Of a stretch of DNA of 64,000 nt, positions 33,215-41,759 are shown one piece after another. Both the position numbers and the translations under genes were made by a program. The notes beneath the pieces were generated by a model, which was given only the letters and a program-made list of their open reading frames with translations, was not told the origin of the DNA and searched no databases. Source of the DNA: Desulfovibrio subterraneus (lineage in GTDB: Bacteria > Desulfobacterota > Desulfovibrionia > Desulfovibrionales > Desulfovibrionaceae); NCBI RefSeq assembly GCF_013340285.1, contig NZ_BLVO01000013.1:1568605-1632604 (forward strand). The letters run 5' to 3'. Numbering within the stretch: the stretch's first letter is position 1; each line of letters begins with the position of its first letter.

Positions 33215-35301
33215 CGTCCCGTCCCCTCTTCGCCGGAAGGCGTCGATTCTTCAACCGGTGCGGCGGCTGCATTCTTTAAAGAATCACTATTCTCCCGGCC
33301 AGTGGCCCGGCCAGCATTCCGGCCGTCACCCTGCTCCGCACCCTGATTTGAATCCGGTCCCGTGAACTGTTGCATACTCGGGTCAGCTTCTGCGCCTGTC
33401 TCACCTTGCGCCCTTTCGCCGGAACCGGTGTCCGCTTCGGCAAGCGATGCCGTTACTTCATTCCCTTCATTCCCTGCATTCCCTGCATCCCCTGACGGGA
33501 CTCCGATACCGGAAACATGTTCAAGTGGCGTGCCCTGTCCGGACGCACGGGGGGACACGCTGCGCGCCCTGCCCGAAATAACCGGCACCGGCTTACTGCC
33601 CAGATCAAGCTTCTGCCCTGCTATGCGCTCGAAACCGGGATCGGCGGAGACAACCACAACGGTGCGTCCTTCCCTGATCATATTGATGACATAGCGGAAC
33701 ACAGCCTGACGTCCGGAAAAATCCAGAGCTTCAGTCGGTTCATCAAGAACAACCAGCCTGCCTCCCGTCATCATGGCACGGGCCAGCGCAATGCGCTTTT
33801 TCACCCCCATGGAAAGAGAACGCCCTGCATCCTCCAGCATGAGCTCCAGCCCTCCGGAACGGGAAAACACAAAGGACGCAAGGTCAGCGTCATTAATGGC
33901 ACGGTTCAGTGCGGTTTCATCCGATCCAGCCCCGTTGGGAGCAGCCTTGCCCGGTACAACATTACCAGACGCGGCATCACCAGACGCGGCCCCGCATGGC
34001 GTGGTCTGTCCGATACAAATATTCTCCCGCAGCGTTGCGGGAAAGAGCACCGTTTCCTGCGGCAGGTAGCATATCTGCTGCCGCCACCAGTCAGGGGCGA
34101 TCTGGCGCAGTGTAATGCCGTCTGCCACAATTTCGCCCCGCGCAGGTTCCACAAGCCCTGCCAGCATACGGGCAAAGGTAGTCTTACCGGCACCGTTGGG
34201 GCCCTGCACAACGGTCAGCATGCCCGGAACAAGTACCATGGATAGCGATTCGAACAGCGGAGAATGGCTCCCCGGCCAGCCGAATGCCACATCGCGCAGT
34301 TCCAGCCTGCCGGCAAAGGTATCGCGCGCAGTGCCGGATGTCGGTTCCTGCGGCAGCGAGAGAAAACGAAGGAGATCATGGCGGGCAGATCGCGCGCGGG
34401 CCGCAAGCGACAACGAAGAGGCCAGTCCGCCAGCTGCGGACAATGCACGGGAAGCGAGAATGTTCACACCGATGAGAACCCCGACCGAGATATCGCCGTT
34501 CACCACCTGCATGGCTCCCACGGAATAGATGCCCACACTCTGCAGCATGGCGATGACCGAACCGGCAGACCGCCCCTTCTCGCGCGACAGAGTCAACGCA
34601 AAACGCAGTGCTTCCAGCCCCGCATTCCGCTCGCTCCATGCGCGGCGGACAAATCCCGCACACCGGAAGGCCCGCACGGTATCTGCACCTTCCAGCACAG
34701 AAGCCGTCATGCGGCGCTTTTCTGCCTCTTCCCTGTCCATGTCGTGCGCAAGCTGTGCCTGTGCGTCGTTGTTCCGGCGGTTGAGTGCCGCCATAAGAAC
34801 CATCCCGATCAGTCCCACAAGAGCAAGGGGAGGAGAAAGAAGAAAGGCCACCCCCAGATACAGCAGTGCGAACGGGGCATCGAGCAACTGCAACGCCACG
34901 GCAGAATCGGATGCGGCCCGTATGGCGGCAGCCCGTGCGGGAATTTCGTAAGCAGCCCTCACCACCTCAGGCCCCATGGCCTGCGCCCGGATGCGGAGCA
35001 TGGCCTCGTGTCCCGCCGCGGCAAGGCGTTCATCTTCATCCCCCATTACCACCACAGCAAGACGCGTACGTATGGCATTGAAGGCATACAGCAGGGCCGT
35101 TGCCACCACCATGCCGGAGGTGAGAGTGATCAACGTACCGTCGAAGCCGAAAGCAACGTAGCGGTTGAGCACCTGAATGACGAAGATGGGTGATGCCAGA
35201 TTGAGCAGCGTGACAAAGAAGGTGGCCAGAACCAGTTCGAATGCGGCAAACGGCCGTGCGGCCATGCGTCTGAATAATTCGCCCACGGGCACTCCTTCCA
35301 T
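33211..35301 (-). CDS. Type I secretion ABC transporter, motif-degenerate ATPase
   Basis: A 696-residue half-transporter. A membrane domain with about five or six segments (residues 15-300) is of the PrtD type, without a C39 peptidase domain. Walker A (GPNGAGKTT), the Q-loop (CYLPQETVLFPATLREN) and Walker B (RLVVLDEPTEALD) are intact. The signature is LSMGVKKR instead of LSGGQ (residue 496 on) and the H-loop His is missing (VVVVSADPGF). A 35-residue Gly/Ala-rich insert (GAASGDAASG-type repeats) sits between Q-loop and signature. About 120 C-terminal residues are low-complexity and acidic. It is translationally coupled to the HlyD-like gene. The RTX protein at 20756-23971 is the likely cargo (inference). 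Confidence 0.88.
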   Translation of the reverse strand: MEGVPVGELFRRMAARPFAAFELVLATFFVTLLNLASPIFVIQVLNRYVAFGFDGTLITLTSGMVVATALLYAFNAIRTRLAVVVMGDEDERLAAAGHEAMLRIRAQAMGPEVVRAAYEIPARAAAIRAASDSAVALQLLDAPFALLYLGVAFLLSPPLALVGLIGMVLMAALNRRNNDAQAQLAHDMDREEAEKRRMTASVLEGADTVRAFRCAGFVRRAWSERNAGLEALRFALTLSREKGRSAGSVIAMLQSVGIYSVGAMQVVNGDISVGVLIGVNILASRALSAAGGLASSLSLAARARSARHDLLRFLSLPQEPTSGTARDTFAGRLELRDVAFGWPGSHSPLFESLSMVLVPGMLTVVQGPNGAGKTTFARMLAGLVEPARGEIVADGITLRQIAPDWWRQQICYLPQETVLFPATLRENICIGQTTPCGAASGDAASGNVVPGKAAPNGAGSDETALNRAINDADLASFVFSRSGGLELMLEDAGRSLSMGVKKRIALARAMMTGGRLVVLDEPTEALDFSGRQAVFRYVINMIREGRTVVVVSADPGFERIAGQKLDLGSKPVPVISGRARSVSPRASGQGTPLEHVSGIGVPSGDAGNAGNEGNEVTASLAEADTGSGERAQGETGAEADPSMQQFTGPDSNQGAEQGDGRNAGRATGRENSDSLKNAAAAPVEESTPSGEEGTGR
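33459..33494. repeat. 9-bp tandem repeat in the ABC C-terminal tail
   Basis: Four copies of CATTCCCTG with small changes (33459-33467, 33468-33476, 33477-33485, 33486-33494). They keep frame and code Gly-Asn-Ala/Glu repeats of the tail. Confidence 0.75.
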
Positions 35302-35540
35302 TGATGGTCAATAGTCCTGCTATGATACACCGCATTGCCGGTCTATGCAATGAAGGGGCGCACACACGCACCATGGCGTATCAATCTTTTTTCTCCGGAC
35401 AACACATGCAATTAACACTCTGAAATTAAACATTTTATAAACAGAATCATTCGCTCAACGGCTTTGATAGCTTCTCCCCCTTGATATTTTTATGTTTTTA
35501 CAGCAAGTTATATTCCAATATGATAGCCGTATCCTCTCAT

Positions 35541-36479
35541 ATGAAGGGTTATGCCTTCGTCCTTCTGGCCGCATCCATGTGGGCCTTGCTCGGGCCTGTC
35601 GCCAAATTCGGCCTTGCTGCGGGCATGACGCCGCTTGAACTTGCCTTCTGGCGTGCGGCAAGCGGCACGCTGCTTTTCGGCATTCACGCACGCAGAACTG
35701 GCACCATGCGGGCCCGCCCCAAAGACATTCCCGTCTTTCTGGTGTTCGGCTGTACGGGTGTTGCACTATTTTTCGGCTCATACCAGCTTGCGGTGCAGGG
35801 TGCCGGAGCGGCCCTTGCATCCATCCTGCTGTACACGGCCCCCGCATGGGTGGCCCTGCTCTCACGGCTGCTCTTCGGCGAGCCGCTCTCCCGCATGAAA
35901 ACAATGGCTCTGGGGCTGGCCATGTGCGGAGCAGGACTCGTATGCCTTTCTGGCGGCATCGGGCATTCTGTCACCACGGCGGGCATTCTGTTCGGCCTGC
36001 TTTCCGGATTCACCTATTCACTGCACTACATTTTCGGAAAGACATATCTTGAAACGTATTCATCGGTTACGCTGTATATGTGGAGTCTTCCCGCAGGCGC
36101 TTTGGCACTGCTGCCGTGGGTTGAGTTCACTCCGCCAACCCCGACAGGCGTTGCCGTCATTCTCGTGCTGGGCGTTGTGTGTACCTATGGAGCCTACTAT
36201 GCCTACTGCGAAGGGCTGAAACGTCTGGAAGCAACGCGCGTAGCTGTCATTGCCAATGCGGAACCGGTTCTTGCAGCACTGCTCGCACTCTGGTGGTGGG
36301 ACGAGCTGCTTTCTCCCCTCGGTTATTTTGGCGGCGCGCTGGTGCTCGGGGCCGTCATGCTCATCGTTTTCGACAGACCCGCTGTTCCCTCGCAAGGCTC
36401 TTCCCGCGAGGACGAAGGCTCCCCTGCATGCGCCCCGGCGGTACACGAAACTGCTGCGGTGCGCGAAACTGCACTATAA
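35541..36479 (+). CDS. EamA-family transporter
   Basis: A 312-residue membrane protein with about ten segments. The first EamA repeat has AASMWALLGPVAKFGLAAG and LELAFWRAASG; the second has GLLSGFTYSLHYIFGKTYLE, AYYAYCEGLKRLEATRVAV and NAEPVLAALLALWWWDE. The C-terminus is a 35-residue soluble tail. The start is unsure: ATG 35541 begins right before the first membrane segment, while ATG 35520 and TTG 35481 are in frame, and none has a clear ribosome site. It lies 23 bases before the homocysteine methyltransferase-like gene, so co-transcription is likely. Confidence 0.82.
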   Translation: MKGYAFVLLAASMWALLGPVAKFGLAAGMTPLELAFWRAASGTLLFGIHARRTGTMRARPKDIPVFLVFGCTGVALFFGSYQLAVQGAGAALASILLYTAPAWVALLSRLLFGEPLSRMKTMALGLAMCGAGLVCLSGGIGHSVTTAGILFGLLSGFTYSLHYIFGKTYLETYSSVTLYMWSLPAGALALLPWVEFTPPTPTGVAVILVLGVVCTYGAYYAYCEGLKRLEATRVAVIANAEPVLAALLALWWWDELLSPLGYFGGALVLGAVMLIVFDRPAVPSQGSSREDEGSPACAPAVHETAAVRETAL

Positions 36480-36502
36480 CGCCTCCACCAAGGAGCAATC
36501 AT

Positions 36503-37399
36503 ATGCCTACTCTCTATGATCGTGTGAAAAGCGGCGAATTTCTCTTTCTCGACGGCGGAACTGGGACTGAGCTTACCCGCAGAGGGCTTGTACACGGCAA
36601 CGCCCCCTGCTGGAGCGCAGAAGCCGTGCTCGGCCAGCCCGACCTTGTCCGCACGGTGCATGAAGACTTCATCCGCGCCGGATCGGACATCATCGTCTCC
36701 GACACCTTCCGTGCCTCTGCGCTGCACCTTGCCACCTGCGGCATGGACAATCGATGGGAAGAAATCAACACCACCGCGGTGCGTCTCGCCTATGAAGCCA
36801 TTGAAAATGTCGGGGCAAAACGTCAGGTGCATGTCATCGGCTCCATTTCCGCCATCCCGCCCGACGGGGACTGGTCACCGGAAACCATTCGGGAACAGCA
36901 TTCCCGACAGTCGGTTGCTCTTGCCAAAGCAGGCGCTGAAGCCATTCATGTGGAAATGATCAACGATGCCCGCTGGGGCGAACTGGCGCTTGACGGAGCT
37001 TCAGACGCGGGCATTGCTCTGTGGGCCGGATTCTCGTGCTCTCGTGACGAACGCAGGCGCCCTGTACTTTCCGCAAGCGGCATGCTCCTTGAAGAGGCGC
37101 TGGGGTCTCTGCTTTCCAGCCGTGTAAAGGTTGTCTGCCTTACGCACACCATGGCTTCGGATATCGGTGCCTGCCTTGAGGTTCTGCGCCAGCAATGGGT
37201 AGGCCCCATTGCGGTGGCACCGCACGCCTCCCGCTCACCGGTACCCAACCAGTCCGTTGCAGACACCTACACACCGGAAGAATTCCGTGCCAAGGCCCGC
37301 CAGTGGATCACGTCCGGCGTGCGCATAATCGGGGGCTGCTGCGGCATCACTCCGGATTATATCCGCACGGCAAGGGATGGCATTCAACTGCTGGCATGA
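36503..37399 (+). CDS. Homocysteine S-methyltransferase family protein
   Basis: A 298-residue TIM-barrel protein. FLFLDGGTGTELTRRG starts the domain; GSDIIVSDTFRAS and the zinc ligands GGCCG near the C-terminus (IIGGCCGITPDYIRTA) are family marks, with the third ligand probably the Cys in VKVVCLTHT. Members move a methyl group from S-methylmethionine, betaine or a corrinoid partner to homocysteine or a similar thiol. The exact donor is unknown. AAGGAGCAATC precedes ATG 36503. It follows an EamA exporter and precedes a lone receiver gene. Confidence 0.85.
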   Translation: MPTLYDRVKSGEFLFLDGGTGTELTRRGLVHGNAPCWSAEAVLGQPDLVRTVHEDFIRAGSDIIVSDTFRASALHLATCGMDNRWEEINTTAVRLAYEAIENVGAKRQVHVIGSISAIPPDGDWSPETIREQHSRQSVALAKAGAEAIHVEMINDARWGELALDGASDAGIALWAGFSCSRDERRRPVLSASGMLLEEALGSLLSSRVKVVCLTHTMASDIGACLEVLRQQWVGPIAVAPHASRSPVPNQSVADTYTPEEFRAKARQWITSGVRIIGGCCGITPDYIRTARDGIQLLA

Positions 37400-37430
37400 T
37401 ACGAATGCCTGCTAAAGAGAGGAATATCTG

Positions 37431-37817
37431 ATGCCTGTGGCACTTGTCGTGGACGACGACATGCTCAACCGCATCACAGTAAACCATATGCTGAGCAAGG
37501 CCGGATATTCCGTGCACCTTGCCGCAGAAGGGTTGGAGGCTCTTGCCCTGCTGAACGACGGGCTCGAACTGGATGTGGTTCTCACGGATATAGAAATGCC
37601 CGTCATGAACGGCAGACTGCTCCTGTCTGCCCTGCGCCAAAGGGACAGCCAGAAACACCTGCCGGTGATTGCGCTGACAGCCCACTCACCGTCCATGGAG
37701 TCAGCAACGCCTCTGGCGGAAGGTTTTGACGCTCTGGTTGAAAAGCCCATAGAAAAAGCTGAACTACTAGAAACATTAAGCAGGGTGCTTTCAAAAAAAG
37801 GCTGCACCTGCGGCTGA
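37431..37817 (+). CDS. Single-domain response regulator (receiver only)
   Basis: A 128-residue CheY-like receiver with no output domain. The acidic pocket is VVDDDMLNR, the phospho-acceptor Asp is in VLTDIEMPVMNG, and the conserved Lys is in VEKPIEKAELL. GAGAGGAATATCTG precedes ATG 37431. The sequence resembles the receivers of hybrid kinases. The 1144-residue hybrid kinase at 41760-45194 carries its own receiver, so the kinase for this one is not evident. Confidence 0.9.
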   Translation: MPVALVVDDDMLNRITVNHMLSKAGYSVHLAAEGLEALALLNDGLELDVVLTDIEMPVMNGRLLLSALRQRDSQKHLPVIALTAHSPSMESATPLAEGFDALVEKPIEKAELLETLSRVLSKKGCTCG

Positions 37818-38021
37818 AGGCTGCCTATTAGTCCGGACACCCGCCAAAGCGGCGTATTGTTCACGCAGATACGGGGCCTGCCGCCAGCCTGCTGAAAGTA
37901 CAAAACGGTGACGGAACAGCAAGAAAACCCCTTCACAGCAATCAGGGGCAGTGATAGGGGAAAAGGGTTTTCAATACGAACAATGCATTACCAATACCTG
38001 CCCGTATTGAGGAGCTGACAT
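37818..38021 (+). other. Leader/intergenic region before the MOT1-like gene
   Basis: A 204-base gap. GAAAACCCCTT (about 37923-37933) can pair with AAGGGTTTTC (about 37963-37972) 30 bases later. This could be part of an RNA structure in front of the transporter gene, but it does not match a riboswitch consensus that I can name. Confidence 0.3.
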
Positions 38022-39197
38022 TTGGCTATTCGCTTCAACAGGATGGAACTGGCGGGCTCACTGGGCGATCTTGGCGCACTGCTGCCCCTTGCCTTGGGCA
38101 TGATCCTGATAAACGGCCTTGATCCTGTGGGGCTATTCTTCTGTGTCGGGCTGTTCTACCTGCTGGGCGGGGCCTACTACCGTGCTCCCATTGCCGTGCA
38201 GCCCATGAAGACCGTCAGCGCCTATGCCGTGGCAACCGGCATATCGGCCACAGCCATAGCCGCTTCCGGCATGTGGCTCGGTGTGCTGCTTCTTCTGGCC
38301 GCTTACGGCCCCGTGCTGACGTTCCTCAAACGCTTTATTCCCATTCCCGTGGTGCGCGGCGTGCAGGTTTCCACCGGCGTGCTGCTGGCCATACAGGGGT
38401 GCAAGCTCGTCCTTGGCCGCTCCAGTCTGCAGGGGGCTCTCAGTGAACCACACCTGGGACTGGGATCAATATTCGGCGTTCCGTGGAGCATCATCCTCGG
38501 ACTTCTTGCCCTTGGTGCCATTCTCGCATTGCTCGACAGCAAACGCTATCCCGCAGCGCTTGTTGTGGTGAGCGGCGGTTTCATCACCGGCTTACTGTTC
38601 AAGGGGGCAGGACTTTCCCTCGGTCTTTACAGCCCTTCCCTCTTTCCTTTCGGCCTGCCCTCGTGGGCGGATTTTGCCTTTGCGCTCCCCATGCTGGTAT
38701 TGCCGCAATTGCCCATGACCATAGGCAATGCGGTTTTCGCCAATGCAGATCTTTCGAATCAGCTTTTCCCTGAAGCCAAGGAAAAAGTGACTCCGAAAGC
38801 CCTGTGTGTCACTATGGGAATAGCCTGCCTCACCTCGTCGTTCCTTGGCGGCATGCCCATGTGCCACGGTTCCGGCGGGCTGGCCGCGCACTACCGTTTC
38901 GGCGCCAGAACCAACGGTTCCAATCTGTTCGCGGGTGCTCTGTTCCTTGGCGCCTCGATCCTGCTTGGCCCTTCTCTGGTTAACGCGCTGAACTTGATAC
39001 CCCTTGCCGTTCTGGGCGTACTGCTCTTTATGGCAGGAGTGGAGCTCTGTCTCACCATTCGCGATTTGACCGAAAGAAGCGGACTGTTTATCGTCTTCTT
39101 CATGCTCGTTTTTTCCATAACCGTTAATCTCGCCGTCGCGTTCCTTGCCGGTATCGTTCTCAGCCGGTATGTGGAATACAGACGCATAAGCATATAA
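38022..39197 (+). CDS. MOT1-like molybdate/sulfate transporter
   Basis: A 391-residue membrane protein with about ten or eleven segments. The start NRMELAGSLGDLGALLPL and the conserved FANADLSNQLFPE and GGMPMCHGSGGLAAHYRFGAR are typical of the MOT1/putative sulfate permease family, which takes up molybdate or sulfate. It begins with TTG 38022 behind GAGGAG at a spacing of eight; no in-frame ATG fits as well. Either anion would matter to a sulfate reducer with many molybdo- or tungsto-enzymes. Confidence 0.85.
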   Translation: MAIRFNRMELAGSLGDLGALLPLALGMILINGLDPVGLFFCVGLFYLLGGAYYRAPIAVQPMKTVSAYAVATGISATAIAASGMWLGVLLLLAAYGPVLTFLKRFIPIPVVRGVQVSTGVLLAIQGCKLVLGRSSLQGALSEPHLGLGSIFGVPWSIILGLLALGAILALLDSKRYPAALVVVSGGFITGLLFKGAGLSLGLYSPSLFPFGLPSWADFAFALPMLVLPQLPMTIGNAVFANADLSNQLFPEAKEKVTPKALCVTMGIACLTSSFLGGMPMCHGSGGLAAHYRFGARTNGSNLFAGALFLGASILLGPSLVNALNLIPLAVLGVLLFMAGVELCLTIRDLTERSGLFIVFFMLVFSITVNLAVAFLAGIVLSRYVEYRRISI

Positions 39198-39215
39198 CCC
39201 AGAGTAGGGGGAAAT

Positions 39216-40412
39216 GTGGCTGACACTCAACGCCCTGACAAAATCACCATGGCTCCGAAGCCTTCATCGGGAAACAAGAGGCTTCTCTGGATTCTTCTCA
39301 TCTGTGCCGTTGCGGCCGGAGCATTCTGGATGTTCCGCGATTCCGCCCGGGAACTGACACGCCCTGCGCCGCCTCCTGTTGATCAGGGCCAGATGCGGTT
39401 GCAGCTTCCCACGCCTCCGCAGGCAACGGTTAACGGCACCGCAAACGCCACCTCTCAATCCGCAGGCGCACCGGATGCCGGCGGGACAGCTCCGGCCACT
39501 GCCATGACCGAAAACGCCCCCTCCGCGCAGACGGGTGAAACCGCCACCGATGGAGCCCAGAACGTGGGACGCGTCATGCCCAAGGTGCAGGACGATTCCG
39601 TCATTACCCTGAGCTTTGTGAGCGATCTGGCCCGTTACCTTGCGAACAGCTATTATCCTGCCGGCACCGAAGCGGCCAAGAAAGAGGATACGGGCGTTCT
39701 CGTAACCGGCACCAAGGCGCTGAACATGCATTACGGTGTTGAGATGACGGGCCTCACCTGGTCCGGCGACGACATCAGAAGGGGCCGCCAGAACATATTG
39801 CGTTATGTTCTGACCCCCACCATGACAGACGCCCTTTACACCCTCTATGCAGACCGCTTCATGGCTGCCCTGCAGGAAGAGGCCAGACAGATCATCCGCA
39901 ATGTGGAGGGTGAGGAGCGCAACCTGACCCGCATGGAAATCAAGGAAATGCACCATCTGCTCTCGACGAAGGTGCAGGCAACGGCTGGCGTTCTTCGCGC
40001 ATGCGTCCTCATGGAAGATGCCATGGCGAGAGTGGAGGCGCTGCATGCCTCTACCAAGAAGTCTCTTGAAGCGAACCAGCATTTCCAGACGGCGCTCCTG
40101 CGCTATCAGGAACTTTCCGAAGCGGATGCAAAGGATGCAAAGGCCATTGCAAAGGCCAAGACCGCCATGGACAGCGCTGGCAAGACCTACCAGCAGGCCA
40201 TAATGCAGCGAGAGCGCACAAGGGAATCTCTTGCAAACGCCCTGCGCAAGTACAAGTGGGTCTCCATGCAGGACGACGGCACCAACGTATACATCGCACA
40301 GTGGGTGTACCGCAGGGTGCAGGATAACCCCCGCGTGTTCCCCGCCATCATGTCCATGCATGAAAACCTGCTTGATCTGGCCGAACGCATGGAAAAGAAG
40401 GCCGCCCTCTAG
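39216..40412 (+). CDS. Membrane-anchored coiled-coil protein, unknown function
   Basis: A 398-residue protein that I do not recognise. A single membrane segment lies at about 23-40 (LLWILLICAVAAGAFWMF), so most of it is periplasmic. An Ala/Thr/Pro-rich linker (45-120) leads to a helical domain from about 130. The middle (YLANSYYPAGTEAAKKEDTG, LNMHYGVEMTGLTW) and the coiled coil at about 245-350 look conserved in type. GTG 39216 with AGGGGGAAAT is used. It starts 18 bases after the MOT1-like gene and is probably co-transcribed. Confidence 0.65.
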   Translation: MADTQRPDKITMAPKPSSGNKRLLWILLICAVAAGAFWMFRDSARELTRPAPPPVDQGQMRLQLPTPPQATVNGTANATSQSAGAPDAGGTAPATAMTENAPSAQTGETATDGAQNVGRVMPKVQDDSVITLSFVSDLARYLANSYYPAGTEAAKKEDTGVLVTGTKALNMHYGVEMTGLTWSGDDIRRGRQNILRYVLTPTMTDALYTLYADRFMAALQEEARQIIRNVEGEERNLTRMEIKEMHHLLSTKVQATAGVLRACVLMEDAMARVEALHASTKKSLEANQHFQTALLRYQELSEADAKDAKAIAKAKTAMDSAGKTYQQAIMQRERTRESLANALRKYKWVSMQDDGTNVYIAQWVYRRVQDNPRVFPAIMSMHENLLDLAERMEKKAAL

Positions 40413-40446
40413 GCAGTCTTCCCGCGCACATACTCATTTCGCAGCA

Positions 40447-40478
40447 GGGTCTGCATCCGTCTGTGCGGATGCAGACCC
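40447..40478 (+). terminator. Perfect 13-bp hairpin between two + genes
   Basis: GGGTCTGCATCCG (40447-40459) and CGGATGCAGACCC (40466-40478) enclose a six-base loop. Only GTTCTT follows, so it is a weak terminator or a structured leader. It lies 24 bases before the start of the AlaX-like gene. Confidence 0.55.
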
Positions 40479-40502
40479 GTTCTTCATGGAGGAAATACAA
40501 GA

Positions 40503-40943
40503 ATGGCCAAGGATTACGATCCCCCGATGCATACCACCGAGCATCTGCTCAACCAGACCATGGTGCGCATGTTCGGATGCGGGCGCTGTTTTTCCGCCCA
40601 TCTGAACAAAAAGAAGTCCAAGTGCGATTATCATTTTTTACGCCCACTCACGGACGAAGAAGTGAAGGAAATCGAGAAGATAGTTAACACCCAACTCCGA
40701 CTTGACCTGCCTGTCCGCGAGGAGATTCTTGACAAGGCGGCCGCTGCTGCGCGATTCAACCTCGGCAAACTTCCGGATGATTCCATCCGGACCATCCGCA
40801 TCGTCCATATCGGAGAGTATGATGCTTGTCCCTGCATTGGCGAACACGTCGCAAACACTGCCGAAATCGGCACATTTTCCATAATATCCCATGACTTTGC
40901 GGATGGCATTCTGCGTCTGAGGTTCAAACTGCACGATCAGTAA
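40503..40943 (+). CDS. AlaX-like alanyl-tRNA editing domain protein
   Basis: A 146-residue protein matching the second additional domain (SAD) of alanyl- and threonyl-tRNA synthetases. The zinc site is HTTEH near the N-terminus and CIGEHVANTAEIG near the C-terminus (HxxxH and CxxxH). Free-standing versions (AlaX) remove Ser or Gly wrongly attached to tRNA-Ala. It lacks the synthetase and the tRNA-binding domains of larger AlaX. GGAGGAAATACAAG precedes ATG 40503. The family is clear; the exact substrate is inference. Confidence 0.82.
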   Translation: MAKDYDPPMHTTEHLLNQTMVRMFGCGRCFSAHLNKKKSKCDYHFLRPLTDEEVKEIEKIVNTQLRLDLPVREEILDKAAAAARFNLGKLPDDSIRTIRIVHIGEYDACPCIGEHVANTAEIGTFSIISHDFADGILRLRFKLHDQ

Positions 40944-40968
40944 TCTCTTTTAAGCACCACGGTACTCA

Positions 40969-41697
40969 ATGAAAACCCCAACCCTCGTCACCCTGCTTTG
41001 CGCCTGCCTGAGCCTTTCCGTGCTCATGGGCTGCGTCGTCCATCAACCTCCGGCAGCGCCCGTGACTCAAAACGCCACGGTGGTTCCGGTTGAGCCCCCT
41101 CTGACCGTTATGGATGGAGCGGACTTTGCCGTTTTCACAAAGCGGTTCCTGCCCGAACTGGTAAAGCGCAAAATTCTGACCCCGAACGGAACTCCGGCAC
41201 CGGAAACACCGCTGCTGCTGCACGGCACGAATGTTCCAGAGGGCGAATACAGGCCGAAATCCTTCGGCAGAGATTTTTATGAACGCCTCTCCCTGCGCTT
41301 CATGTGGAATGCCGAAGAGCGTGCAGACGCCACGGAACCGGTGACCCATTCCAGCATGACATCCACCGGCGAGGCTCTTAACATTAACGAGTCATCCCTT
41401 GTGGTGGTAAGCGAGTTCAGCACGGACATTTACACACTGATAGCGCTGCTCGACTGGAATCAGGACGGCAAGCGCGACTGGCTGGTGCGCTACCGCTTCA
41501 AGCCGGGTGTTGAAAGTCCTTCTTCTTCCCGCCTGCTGATTATTCCTGCACCCAAACCGGAAGGAATTCTCGAGGCAGAAGTGATCGAGGCCGTCGAATG
41601 CACGGAAGAAGGCTGCAAGAGCTACACAGGCACCGGCCTGCCTGAAATACTGGGCTATGATCCTGTCGCCGAGGCGCAAAAACAGGAAACCAAGTAG
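40969..41697 (+). CDS. Putative lipoprotein with an EF-hand-like loop
   Basis: A 242-residue protein with a lipoprotein signal: a hydrophobic stretch (residues 4-20) ending in the lipobox LMGC with Cys22, and then a proline-rich linker. A DWNQDGKRDWLVRY loop resembles FG-GAP/EF-hand calcium loops. Otherwise I do not recognise it. No strong ribosome site precedes ATG 40969. It lies 25 bases after the AlaX-like gene and ends at a bidirectional terminator. Confidence 0.7.
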   Translation: MKTPTLVTLLCACLSLSVLMGCVVHQPPAAPVTQNATVVPVEPPLTVMDGADFAVFTKRFLPELVKRKILTPNGTPAPETPLLLHGTNVPEGEYRPKSFGRDFYERLSLRFMWNAEERADATEPVTHSSMTSTGEALNINESSLVVVSEFSTDIYTLIALLDWNQDGKRDWLVRYRFKPGVESPSSSRLLIIPAPKPEGILEAEVIEAVECTEEGCKSYTGTGLPEILGYDPVAEAQKQETK

Positions 41698-41703
41698 CAA
41701 TAC

Positions 41704-41745
41704 AAAGCCCCCGCATGAGGTGAATCCGGTGCGGGGGCTTTTCTT
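41704..41745. terminator. Bidirectional terminator
   Basis: AAGCCCCCGCA (41705-41715) pairs with TGCGGGGGCTT (41730-41740); TTCTTG follows on + and TTTGTATT on -. It separates the convergent lipoprotein and hybrid sensor genes. Confidence 0.8.
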
Positions 41746-41759
41746 GTATCTTGCAAAAC

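Noticed and set aside
37818..38021. Possible riboswitch (molybdenum cofactor type) before the MOT1-like gene
   Set aside because: Only one distant 10-bp pairing was found and no consensus core could be recognised.
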